A DNA stretch of 64,000 bases from Companilactobacillus tucceti DSM 20183 (lineage in GTDB: Bacteria > Bacillota > Bacilli > Lactobacillales > Lactobacillaceae): the NCBI RefSeq assembly GCF_001434665.1, contig NZ_AZDG01000003.1:62001-126000 (forward strand). The letters run 5' to 3'. Under the pieces are notes generated by a model. The model worked only from the letters and a program-made list of their open reading frames with translations. It ran no database searches and was not told where the DNA came from. Shown here one piece after another: positions 44,572 to 53,175 of this stretch; position 1 is the stretch's first letter; each line of letters begins with the position of its first letter. The position numbers and the translations under genes are program-made.

Positions 44572-45726
44572 CTACAAATAGTCTGCCTTCTTTAAAACTT
44601 CACGAGCATGATCTTCATCTTCTGGCGCTACCATAACGACTGGACCTGTACATCCCATGCCGCTTGTAGCGTAAATATCAGCTTTCCAAAGCTCTGTAAC
44701 AGCATCTTCTAGCACTAGAATATCAATACCTAAGATAGCTTCTGAAACGGCTTTTTTAGCAGGTTCTTTGACCTTAGCTTGTTCTTCTTTCTTAGGAGCA
44801 GCTGTCAAATTATCCAATACTTCTGACAAGCCGGCATTTTCGGCAGCTTTATATTCAGCGTTTACTTTATCTATTAAGTTACCCTTCACACACCTACCTG
44901 CATAACTTAATGCACCAGCAATAACGTTAGCTCCTGAAGCACGACTTACAATATTGATAATCTTGTCATACCCTTTACCGGCACCAGGGCCGTATCCTTC
45001 ACCAACAGATTCATAGCTTCCACCTGTTAGAAAAGAGCTCATTACTTTAGTAATGATGTTACCAGTCAAACTATCCATAACCATTATATCTGGGACACCT
45101 TGAAGTAAATCATTACCACGCATTTCTACACCGCCATCAGCACGATGACTCTGTGTAAAATTGATTTCATAACCATTATTTTTTAATTTATTCAATGCTT
45201 TCTCAACTTGATGTGCTCCATCAATATTCAAAATACCTACAGTTGGATTTTCAATACCATTGGCTTTAGCAACACCTATACCAGAGATAGTATTTTTAAC
45301 CATAGCGCTGATGCGCTCCATATCTGAAGTGCCTGTAGTATTGGCTAAAAACATATTTTTGCCAATACCTGGTGTAGTAGAGTGACCCACAGTTGATACA
45401 CCAATTGGGAAAGTGTAATGCATTGTTACTGCGGCATCTAATCTACCATCAGCTAACATCTCATCCATTTTGTTATGCCCATCTTCAGGATCCTTTGCAG
45501 CGACTGTTTCCAGTTTTGTATCCGTCAATGTACCAATAGCAACAACTTCAATGGAGGGATCATTTGCCTGTGCTAACTCAGCTCCGCGAAGAACTTCTTC
45601 TTCACCATGTTCACTACCAAGTAACGTTACACCTACACGAGGTCTGGAGCCAAAATTACCACTCTCTAATCCTTGGGCAATTTCATTAAACACATCAGCA
45701 ATAGTGTTTTGTACGTTATTTTCCAT
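44572..45726 (-). CDS. grdD: Glycine reductase complex protein C, subunit GrdD
   Basis: 384 residues. With GrdC it forms protein C, which releases acetyl phosphate from the carboxymethyl-selenoether on protein A. The PlsX/phosphate-acyltransferase-like fold is suggested by GVTLLGSEHGEEEVLRGAELA and DIMVMDSLTGNIITK; SGMGCTGPVVMVAPE at the C-terminus carries a conserved cysteine. ATG follows AAGGGGGGAG. It is the last gene of the grd operon and is followed directly by a family B repeat. Confidence 0.95.
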   Translation of the reverse strand: MENNVQNTIADVFNEIAQGLESGNFGSRPRVGVTLLGSEHGEEEVLRGAELAQANDPSIEVVAIGTLTDTKLETVAAKDPEDGHNKMDEMLADGRLDAAVTMHYTFPIGVSTVGHSTTPGIGKNMFLANTTGTSDMERISAMVKNTISGIGVAKANGIENPTVGILNIDGAHQVEKALNKLKNNGYEINFTQSHRADGGVEMRGNDLLQGVPDIMVMDSLTGNIITKVMSSFLTGGSYESVGEGYGPGAGKGYDKIINIVSRASGANVIAGALSYAGRCVKGNLIDKVNAEYKAAENAGLSEVLDNLTAAPKKEEQAKVKEPAKKAVSEAILGIDILVLEDAVTELWKADIYATSGMGCTGPVVMVAPEDEDHAREVLKKADYL

Positions 45727-45756
45727 TTTTCTCCCCCCTTAAGGATGGTTTATTCT

Positions 45757-47295
45757 TTATTTTAGAGAATCAGCGAATTTCTTCATTGATTCGGCGATCA
45801 TTTGGCGAATTGTGTCTTTATCGACTGAATCATCTCCAACATGGCCGTCGTTTGTTTCTACAATAAATGAAATACCATCAAAGAGGTTTGTTAATCTTCC
45901 TAGGAACAAGCTACCTTTACCAATGATCATAGTACGGTGAATATCACCATTTTCAATCATTTCTTTAGCATGTCCCAAGAATGGAACACCAGATGGAATG
46001 TGACCTTGTGTAGGCACAAATCCTGGCATACCAATATTTTCAACGACTTGATTTAATTCGTCTCTAGCAAACACTTTTTTCATAATTCCTAAAGCAGCAA
46101 TCATCTTGTAGTTTGCTGAAGGTATGTCTCCAGCACCAGCAGGAACAGTAATTTCAGGATTTTGCATTTCGGCAGAAAATACGTCAACATCTTTAATTGA
46201 TAAACCTGCATGTTCTAGAGGGTCCGCAACAATAGCTTGCATGATAGCTTGTGGAGCAGCACCACTGCCTATCTTATGCTTACCAACAATATCGGTACGG
46301 ATAACAGGAGATTTACCATCGTTTTCACCCACATGAATAGCAAAAGCACCTAAACAGTCTTCAAGAAGTGGTTGATCTTTTTTAACATGATCTTTTCCGT
46401 TCATTCCTAATTTTGCTGATGATCCACCGGCAAGAACTACAATGTTTGAATATACTCCAGCTTGCACAAGGGCTGAAGCTTCTACCATTGAATGAGATGG
46501 TGCGGCACAAAAACTTCTTGTATCTGAACCAGTTGCGTTTACACATCCGCAAATTTCACCGATAGATTTAGCATAATTACCACCGGCACGCTGGAACATA
46601 TCACCACAGCCTTCTTCACTACATTCAATTAAGTAGTCAACATCGTTGGGTTTAATATCATTTTTAGCAAATAATTCAGCTAATACATAAGCTGCTGAGG
46701 CTTTACTTACTAAGTTTTCGAACATAACGTCACTTGTTAAAGCTGCATCAAATTCATGGGCTCTCTTAATGCAACCAACGAGTTTTCCGTCAAGATACAA
46801 TGGTTTTGCATCTTTATCTTCGATCAATGATTTGATTTCATCAACAGTACTGGGGTTTTCTGTCAATTTATCTAAAGTTACCCAATACTTGCCAATTACA
46901 GGATCATCATTTAATTTTTTAGCAATTTCTTCTTGATAGCTGGCTTCTAAAACGACTAGATCAAACATGTCGACGGCTTTCAAACAGCCATAAAACATAT
47001 CCTCAGACATGATTGAACCAAATTTACCGTTAGTAGTAGCATCCTTTAGTGGATGTTCATACCAAGGCTTTTCAATATTCTTTAAATCACGTGGATGAAT
47101 ATTACCAATATAAGCTTGATTAGGTCCATAACCTACAGCATCTTCGAATGAGCGTAAATGATCTGGGATAGCTTTGAGGTAATCTGAGTCTGGATTATTT
47201 CTCATTTCACTCTCTTGCAATTTACCTTCATGTACCAAGATATCCGGTGTATGAACTAATGTATAAGCGGTTCCTTTAAGTACTGGAAAAGTCAT
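45757..47295 (-). CDS. grdC: Glycine reductase complex protein C, subunit GrdC
   Basis: 512 residues from the ATG (MTFPVLKGTAYTLVHTPD) seven bases after GGGGGTG; a TTG start 15 bases upstream has no ribosome site of its own. It is a beta-ketoacyl-synthase III-like acyl-transfer subunit, with LIECSEEGCGDMFQRAGGNY and TRSFCAAPSH holding the cysteines. It accepts the acetyl group from protein A as a thioester, and GrdD helps convert it to acetyl phosphate. A terminator hairpin lies between grdB and this gene. Confidence 0.95.
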   Translation of the reverse strand: MTFPVLKGTAYTLVHTPDILVHEGKLQESEMRNNPDSDYLKAIPDHLRSFEDAVGYGPNQAYIGNIHPRDLKNIEKPWYEHPLKDATTNGKFGSIMSEDMFYGCLKAVDMFDLVVLEASYQEEIAKKLNDDPVIGKYWVTLDKLTENPSTVDEIKSLIEDKDAKPLYLDGKLVGCIKRAHEFDAALTSDVMFENLVSKASAAYVLAELFAKNDIKPNDVDYLIECSEEGCGDMFQRAGGNYAKSIGEICGCVNATGSDTRSFCAAPSHSMVEASALVQAGVYSNIVVLAGGSSAKLGMNGKDHVKKDQPLLEDCLGAFAIHVGENDGKSPVIRTDIVGKHKIGSGAAPQAIMQAIVADPLEHAGLSIKDVDVFSAEMQNPEITVPAGAGDIPSANYKMIAALGIMKKVFARDELNQVVENIGMPGFVPTQGHIPSGVPFLGHAKEMIENGDIHRTMIIGKGSLFLGRLTNLFDGISFIVETNDGHVGDDSVDKDTIRQMIAESMKKFADSLK

Positions 47296-47339
47296 ACTCT
47301 GCACCCCCAAAATAATTGTTTGAAAAAAATGTTACTTAT

Positions 47340-47370
47340 AAAAAAAGGAGTCGAAAAATTTTCGGCTCCT
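47340..47370 (-). terminator. Intrinsic terminator between grdB and grdC
   Basis: On the minus strand AGGAG-C-CGAAAA and TTTTCG-A-CTCCT form a long stem with one mismatch, followed by six or more T residues. It lies within the operon, between grdB and grdC. Confidence 0.7.
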
Positions 47371-47393
47371 AGTTGAAACTCTTGAGCTCCCTA

Positions 47394-48689
47394 CTAGCTA
47401 AACACTGTTTGTTCAGTAACAGGTGTTTCAAGTGCTTTAAGAGCTTTTCTTACTAGTTTTCTACGTAATTCTTTTTCATCTTTTGGATCCAATTCTGGAT
47501 TTCCAAGAGGATATGGAATTGCGACTGTAGGAACGATTCTATTAGCACCAACAGTCTTAGAAATAGGAACAATTGTACACATGTGAACAATTGGGAGTCC
47601 TGTGGCTTCAATAGCCTTAACCATCGTTGCACCGCAACGAGTACAAGTTCCTCAAGTGGATGTAAGAATAACAGCATCAACGCCGTCTTTCTTTAATTGC
47701 CCTGCAATTTCTGTACCAAATTTCTTAGCATTTGCTACAGATGTACCATTACCAACGGTAGCGTACCAATAATCATGTAACGAACCGATTTCACCGTTAG
47801 CAAGCATTTCTTTAATCACGTCGACTGGTAGGACACGATCCAAGTCTTCATTTGCATAGACTGGGTCATAACCACCATGAGCTGTTTGTCCGTTTTCTGG
47901 TGTAAAGTCATCGATATCTTTCAAGCTGTATTTACCATACTTAGATGCACTTGATGATTCGATATGGTCTGGATTTCCTTTAGGAACCGGACCACCAGAT
48001 GATACTAAGGCAATTCTAGCCTTTGTAATATCTTTAACGGCCGGAGCTGGATCGACACGGTCGAAGGTAGGCATTGGATATTCTGTTGCGAACTCCTTGC
48101 CTTGAATTTTATCTACGAGCATTTCAACAGCGCGTTTTGAACCACGTTCTTCTCTGAATACATTTTCACGGAGACCTTTTGGCATATAGCCTGTAATTTC
48201 TTTATTGCCGTCAATAATTTGCTTTGCGACAGAAGACATTGCAGGAATTGCTTTTCTCATTGTAGCAGCACTGTTACCAACTTCTACAAAATATCCGTGC
48301 TTTCTGTATAGCTCAAAACCAGGATTTTCTGGATACATCCCACCAACAACTGGTAAATGAAGATTCTCATCAACCAATTTGGCAACTGCACCAGCAGCGA
48401 CACCGTAACGACCAGCATTAAAACTTGGTCCTACGATAACGAGATCTGGATCGTAGCTTTTGATCATTTCAAGAACAGTTTCTGAAGCTTCTGCTTCATT
48501 TTCATTGAAGTAACTATCACCACATATAACTGTACCAACGATTTCGGCTACATCATTTAGTTGACCTTTAAACGCCATACCAGGTCCAACAACACCGTCT
48601 CTCTTTTCAGGCTTAACATCAGCCTTCTCTTCACCACCGATCCCGGCAAAGAATTGGTTTATGTAATGCACAATTCTTTTTTTGGTCAT
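47394..48689 (-). CDS. grdB: Glycine reductase protein B, selenoprotein subunit GrdB (in-frame TGA)
   Basis: 431 residues if TGA at 47652-47654 is read as selenocysteine, residue 346. The flanking sequence TST-U-GTCTRCGATMVKA is the GrdB U-x-x-C-x-x-C site that binds glycine as a Schiff-base-activated substrate on protein B and passes the carboxymethyl group to protein A. Both sides of the TGA are in the same frame and fit the family length. ATG follows AAAGGAGG. Without Sec readthrough only 345 residues would be made. A SECIS-like hairpin lies at 47624-47640. Confidence 0.93.
47624..47640 (-). promoter_or_regulatory. SECIS-like hairpin in grdB
   Basis: UCGUUGC and GCAACGA form a seven-pair perfect stem with a GGU loop, with the loop 22-24 bases from the first base of UGA. 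The spacing and the GGU at the tip match the bacterial SECIS plan recognised by SelB in formate dehydrogenase mRNAs. Confidence 0.75.
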
Positions 48690-48730
48690 TTTATTTCCTC
48701 CTTTACAAAAGGTTTGGGAAGTAGTGAAAA

Positions 48731-49180
48731 CTATCCACGATATTCTTGTACTTCTTTGTTTATAGCGTCTTTATCTAATACCATTTCCATCATTGATACT
48801 TGTTCGTCATATACTGCTGGATCTACTTCATCTTTTAGTTCAAACATGTGATATGCTTTGAGTCCTAACTGGACTCCTGCTAATGGACCAGCGAATGTTG
48901 GATCACCAGTTGATACGGTTTCAGCAGCCAAGCCACAAGCTTCTGCTTCTCCACCACCTAGTACTACTACTAGATCGTCTTTTCCGTATTTGTCTGTAAG
49001 ATCTTTAATTCTTTGTTGGTTTTCCAAGTCCATAGCTCCCGCGCTTGTTCAAACAAAGCATTCAGTTGTTGAAAATACAACTTCTGCGCCCGCTGTTTTT
49101 ACACAAGCCTCGATAGCCATACCAGGAATTCCATCACGGTCGCCTAAAATGGCGATCTTTTTGTTTTCAAGAATACCCAT
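48731..49180 (-). CDS. grdA: Glycine reductase selenoprotein A (GrdA, in-frame TGA)
   Basis: 149 residues when the TGA at 49049-49051 is read as selenocysteine, at residue 44, the same position as in clostridial selenoprotein A. The context [18 protein letters not shown] is the diagnostic GrdA signature. Protein A carries the carboxymethyl-selenoether that is reduced by thioredoxin. Start ATG at 49180 follows GAAGGAGAG, and [17 protein letters not shown] is the usual N-terminus. Neither half alone would be active. A convincing SECIS stem is less obvious than in grdB. Confidence 0.95.
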
Positions 49181-49232
49181 AATGTGCTCTCCTTCAATTT
49201 TATTAAATTTAATGTTTACTATAATTTCGTTA

Positions 49233-50522
49233 TTAGATTGTTTTAGCTGATAGATTGAAGAATCCTAGTTCATTTGTTGAACCAGTGATTACTTGAAGTT
49301 CAGCTTCAATTGATCCATCTTCACGAAGACTTCCATCCCAAGCACCAGCAATAATGTTGGCAACTTCTGGATGTCCGATAACTGTATCCATAACTGGAAG
49401 ATCGATAACTTCATTGGCGTTACCCGCAGTTACAACGGCGTCTCCTTTTGGAGTTGAATCTGCTAATGATTGACTGGCACCATCTTGTCCAGCATACTCA
49501 TCAGTTACAAGAACTGTCTTAATACCTTTATTTTCAAGGTTGTTACAGTTCATAACTAAGTCAGCGTCAGGATTACCAAATCCTTCTTCTGAGATGATTG
49601 CTGCATCTGCGCCAAGCATTTCAACCAATTTAGCAGTCATATTTGATGAACGTTTCTTATCTTGTAGCGTTACGTTCTCATTGGTAATGACACATCCGAT
49701 AAAGTTAATATCTTTACCATGTCTTGAATATAAATCATCGATAACTGGACTATTCAGATGTACATATGATGGATTCTTATCACAAGCTGAAACACAGTTA
49801 CCACTTGTAATAGCTCCATCAAATACTTCTGTTGGATACATAAACGTTGGAACTATCTTCATAGCATTTGCGCCATAGAAGAAGGTGTTATGCATAAGTC
49901 CTTGTGTTTGTAGTGCATATACATATACGACTTTTGGTAGATCAGGATATTGTTTAACTTGTTCTAGAAGTGGCTTTGTTTCATATACCTTTTCTTCATC
50001 AGGTTCAACATTTCTTCCTGCTTCACCAATATAGTTGGCAGCTCTAAAACCAGCTAAACGAATTACTTCTTCATGTTCATGCTGCTTGATGCTGTCAATT
50101 GGTTCCATCTTAATTACAATATTATTTAGTTTTGAGAATGGTGTATATTTAGCACCTTCACCACTCATATCAATGATTCCTTCTTGGAATCCAACAATCT
50201 TACCAGTTGTTACAACTGCTGCACCTTTAAGTACATGTGTACGTCCTGAACCAACTTGGTCAACATCCCCAATAACACCTGGGAAAATATTGCCTTTTCC
50301 GTCAACTTTACAACGTGGTTCAATGACATCTTTAACTGGAATGATACGAGTCTTGTCACCTGGTTTTGCTAAATACACATCAAGAGATTTGATTCTTTCA
50401 TCTCCGCCTGTTGCGGCTTCGATCAATTCGTCTTTATCAACGAAAAGTGTGCCATCTTTAACTTCGGTTTTTGAGCCGAAGGCAATATCTTTTATTAGGA
50501 TATTGCCAATTTCTAATCGCAT
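49233..50522 (-). CDS. grdE: Glycine reductase protein B proprotein GrdE
   Basis: 429 residues. GrdE is cleaved at an internal cysteine to give two subunits, the new end becoming a pyruvoyl group that binds the substrate amine. The site [10 protein letters not shown] is present with Cys243 and Cys247, very near the position known in clostridial GrdE. GrdE pairs with GrdB and, together with gene order, defines glycine rather than sarcosine or betaine specificity. ATG follows GGAGGG. It lies between trxA and grdA, the canonical place. Confidence 0.95.
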   Translation of the reverse strand: MRLEIGNILIKDIAFGSKTEVKDGTLFVDKDELIEAATGGDERIKSLDVYLAKPGDKTRIIPVKDVIEPRCKVDGKGNIFPGVIGDVDQVGSGRTHVLKGAAVVTTGKIVGFQEGIIDMSGEGAKYTPFSKLNNIVIKMEPIDSIKQHEHEEVIRLAGFRAANYIGEAGRNVEPDEEKVYETKPLLEQVKQYPDLPKVVYVYALQTQGLMHNTFFYGANAMKIVPTFMYPTEVFDGAITSGNCVSACDKNPSYVHLNSPVIDDLYSRHGKDINFIGCVITNENVTLQDKKRSSNMTAKLVEMLGADAAIISEEGFGNPDADLVMNCNNLENKGIKTVLVTDEYAGQDGASQSLADSTPKGDAVVTAGNANEVIDLPVMDTVIGHPEVANIIAGAWDGSLREDGSIEAELQVITGSTNELGFFNLSAKTI

Positions 50523-50572
50523 AATATCCCTCCATTCCTTGCCTATTTGCAGTTATTCAATCAATGATGAAA

Positions 50573-50908
50573 CTAAACTGTTAATTCATCTAGTTTAGCT
50601 GTTACAGCTGCCATTCCTTTTTCTTCAAGAATGTCTTTTCCTAGAGAAGCAACTTTCTCACCATCTTTATAGAATAGATATGCTGGGATGCCCATTACTT
50701 TTTGTTTCATGGCCATTCTCATATTTCCTGTAGTATCAAATGCGTAGAATGTAGCTACATCAGATTTTTCGTCTGATAGTTTTTCAACATCAGGCATCAA
50801 TGCCATACATGGTACGCATTTTGGACTAAAGAAATCCACCATAACTAAACCTTTCGAATTACTGATTGTTTCTTCAAAGTTCTCCTTTGTAAGATGTTCC
50901 ATCATCAT
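50573..50908 (-). CDS. trxA: Thioredoxin of the glycine reductase operon
   Basis: 111 residues. The redox site is KCVPC (Cys31, Cys34) rather than WCGPC. Clostridial thioredoxins that serve glycine reductase also carry a CVPC-type centre, so it is the specific reductant of GrdA. The cis-proline is in VMGIPAYLFYKDGEKV. Three adjacent ATG codons follow AAGGGGG; the first is taken. It sits between trxB and grdE. Confidence 0.93.
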   Translation of the reverse strand: MMMEHLTKENFEETISNSKGLVMVDFFSPKCVPCMALMPDVEKLSDEKSDVATFYAFDTTGNMRMAMKQKVMGIPAYLFYKDGEKVASLGKDILEEKGMAAVTAKLDELTV

Positions 50909-51006
50909 CTTCGCCCCCTTTCAATTTTTTATCTTTGAAATCTAATACAGGACTAAATTTCAAAGATAAAAAATTTAGATCTCTCTAAACTTTTTATTCA
51001 TCTGTT

Positions 51007-52251
51007 TTAGACTTCAACAGATTCTTTCAATAAATCTTCTAATGCTTCTGGAGTAATATTCTTTGTACCTTCAAGACGAGCTATATCTTTTCCATCTTTG
51101 AACAATACAATAGTAGGAATTTCTGAAACATTATATTGTGTAGCTGTTTTCTTTGCTCTATATGTATCAAGTTTTACTAATCCAATAGAACCATTTTTCT
51201 CTTCGACAACCTTATCCACAATAGCGATCGAATCAATACTTTCTTCTACCTGTGGTGCCCAAAATGCCAAGATAACTGGTTTCTTTTTACTTTCATCAAG
51301 AACATCATTTTGTAGTGTTTCTAGTTCTGATAAGTACTTTTCAGCTGCAGATGCGGCAATAGCTCCATCAGCTGCTGCTGTTACAACTTGACGTAGATAC
51401 TTAACTCTTGCATCCCCTACTGCGTAAACTCCAGGAACGTTAGTTTCCATCATATCGTTAGCAACAAGATAACCACGATCATCTAATTCAACTTTTCCTT
51501 TAAGAAAGTCTGTATGTGGTTCTGTACCAATAAATACAAAGACACCATTTGTCTCTAAGTCTGTTAGTTCGCCAGTATTGATGTTCTTTAGAACAACTTT
51601 TTCTACTAGTTCGTCACCAGCAATTTCTTCAACAGTTGAATTCCAGACCCACTTGAGTTTTGGATTCTTCATAGCCTTTTCAGCACTGGCTTTATTACAA
51701 TCAAGATTTCCTTCTTCATGAATAACAATGATAGTTACTGTTTCAGCAAATTTAGTTAAATACATTGCCTCTTCAATGGCAGCATCACCATTACCTACGA
51801 CTACAACATCTAAATCTACAAAGAAATCAGCGTCACAAGTTGCACAATAACTTACACCTTTACCTCTTAGTTCAGCCTCTCCTTTGACATTGATTTTTCT
51901 AGGAGTAGCACCTGGTGACAAGATAACCACTTTAGACTCATAAGTATCGCCTTGTTGTGTATGGACTGTTTTAATAGGTCCAGTAAAATCAACTTCATCA
52001 ACTGTGCCTCTTAAAAATTCTGTGCCAAATGCTTTAGCATGATCTGCAAATTCCTTCATAATTCCAGGACCTGTAGTACCTTTATAAAATCCCGGATAAT
52101 TTTCCATTTCATCTGTTGTTGAAGCTTGTCCACCTGGTTCAGCATTCTTATCCAATACAGCAGTCTTCATTTTTGCACGACTTCCATAAATACCTGCAGC
52201 TAAACCACCGGGTCCTGCACCAACAATTAAAAGATCATATATCTCTGACAT
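51007..52251 (-). CDS. trxB: Thioredoxin reductase with fused C-terminal thioredoxin-like domain
   Basis: 414 residues from the ATG after AGGGAGGAG; an ATG seven codons earlier is unlikely. FAD loop VGAGPGGLAAG (about 10-20), active-site CATC (Cys136, Cys139) and YAVGDARVKYLRQVVTAA make up a low-molecular-weight reductase of about 315 residues. The nucleotide loop VVGNGDAAIEE is kept but the NADPH-phosphate motif HRRxxxR is replaced by IHEEGNLDCNK. Residues 322-414 are an extra thioredoxin fold whose WCxxC is WAPQV, so it has no redox pair. Donor may be NADH rather than NADPH. Confidence 0.9.
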   Translation of the reverse strand: MSEIYDLLIVGAGPGGLAAGIYGSRAKMKTAVLDKNAEPGGQASTTDEMENYPGFYKGTTGPGIMKEFADHAKAFGTEFLRGTVDEVDFTGPIKTVHTQQGDTYESKVVILSPGATPRKINVKGEAELRGKGVSYCATCDADFFVDLDVVVVGNGDAAIEEAMYLTKFAETVTIIVIHEEGNLDCNKASAEKAMKNPKLKWVWNSTVEEIAGDELVEKVVLKNINTGELTDLETNGVFVFIGTEPHTDFLKGKVELDDRGYLVANDMMETNVPGVYAVGDARVKYLRQVVTAAADGAIAASAAEKYLSELETLQNDVLDESKKKPVILAFWAPQVEESIDSIAIVDKVVEEKNGSIGLVKLDTYRAKKTATQYNVSEIPTIVLFKDGKDIARLEGTKNITPEALEDLLKESVEV

Positions 52252-52292
52252 AAAACTCTCCTCCCTACACATAAGACAATTTATAAGTCTAT

Positions 52293-52679
52293 TTATTCAT
52301 GGTATTCATAAGGTAATCCATCAATAGCCGAATCTAATAGGTCCAAATCTATCACTTGAAAATCCTCTAAGACACTTTCAGCATATCCACGTCTTCTAGG
52401 ACCTAATTTCTTTAACACTTGATTAGCCCCCTCAATTAAAGTTAACGAGAACATATCCAAATCGCCTTTTCGATCGCTCAAAACTAAACTCTTATATGGG
52501 CTTTGATTGGGTTTGATACTTCCAGCAAGTGGATGATTAATCAAATTGGCGCCTAAATGAATGGCATCTCTACTGTGATTAAAAATATCCCCAACTGTTG
52601 AATCTTCTTCAAATTCTGTAATTTCTGGATATTTCTCTTCAACCATCGGATTATTGGTTAAAATATAAAAATTCGCCAT
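52293..52679 (-). CDS. grdX: Glycine reductase operon protein GrdX
   Basis: 128 residues. The N-terminus MANFYILTNNPMVEEKYP and the middle DIFNHSRDAIHLGANLINHPLAGSIKPNQ match my memory of GrdX, a protein of unknown role that heads glycine reductase operons in clostridia. It is the first gene here, 47 bases after the -10 hexamer, with AAAGGGGG before its ATG. Its presence makes the operon identical in order to the clostridial grdX-trxB-trxA-grdE-grdA-grdB-grdC-grdD type. Confidence 0.87.
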   Translation of the reverse strand: MANFYILTNNPMVEEKYPEITEFEEDSTVGDIFNHSRDAIHLGANLINHPLAGSIKPNQSPYKSLVLSDRKGDLDMFSLTLIEGANQVLKKLGPRRRGYAESVLEDFQVIDLDLLDSAIDGLPYEYHE

Positions 52680-52726
52680 TCTTTAAGCCCCCTTTGTTAA
52701 GTTTTTCACTTTTATCTTACACTTGA

Positions 52727-52764
52727 AATATAGCGTACTATATTGTGATTTGCAAGCGCTTTCG
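52727..52764 (-). promoter_or_regulatory. Promoter of the grd operon with overlapping cre site
   Basis: On the minus strand TTGCAA (-35, 52750-52755) and TATATT (-10, 52727-52732) are 17 bases apart. The cre-like sequence TGCAAGCGCTTTCG (52751-52764, plus strand reading) has two mismatches to the consensus and overlaps the -35, so CcpA bound here would block polymerase. Confidence 0.65.
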
Positions 52765-53175
52765 GGAAAAAATATAAATTATTTTCTATTAATAATCATT
52801 AATACGGATTTTCCTATTTAGTTAACTGATTTTTTTAATAGTAACGATTTGTGTTTCCTTATCCATCTTTCAAAATAATATAAAGCCTCATTTCCCTTGA
52901 TATAAAGGCAATAACATCAAGTCGATTTACTTATAATTATTCAATACATTCTGAACGATCTTTGTAAATTATCATTGATCAAAATCATTTACGGATCCTA
53001 TTTCAAATTTCAACTGACAATTTGTGCCTTTGACTTTAAGTAATTTCTATTTCACATTGTCGTAATTTCATGTTTCCTTAATGTAAAAATAAATTACGTT
53101 TTTGTGTATTTAGTGAAGTGTTTAACAAGAGTGAACAAAAAAAATAACATTTATTCACCGAGAATGAACACGGTT
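52765..53175. other. Long AT-rich intergenic region between the permease and grd promoter
   Basis: About 410 bases with no ORF carrying a ribosome site and no strong hairpin. It may hold upstream regulatory sequence of the grd operon; I see nothing I can name. Confidence 0.4.

Noticed and set aside
47394-48689. grdB as a nonsense-mutated pseudogene
   Set aside because: Reading frame, length and family motifs continue perfectly after the TGA, the TGA is at the known Sec position, a SECIS-like hairpin follows, and grdA has the same arrangement.
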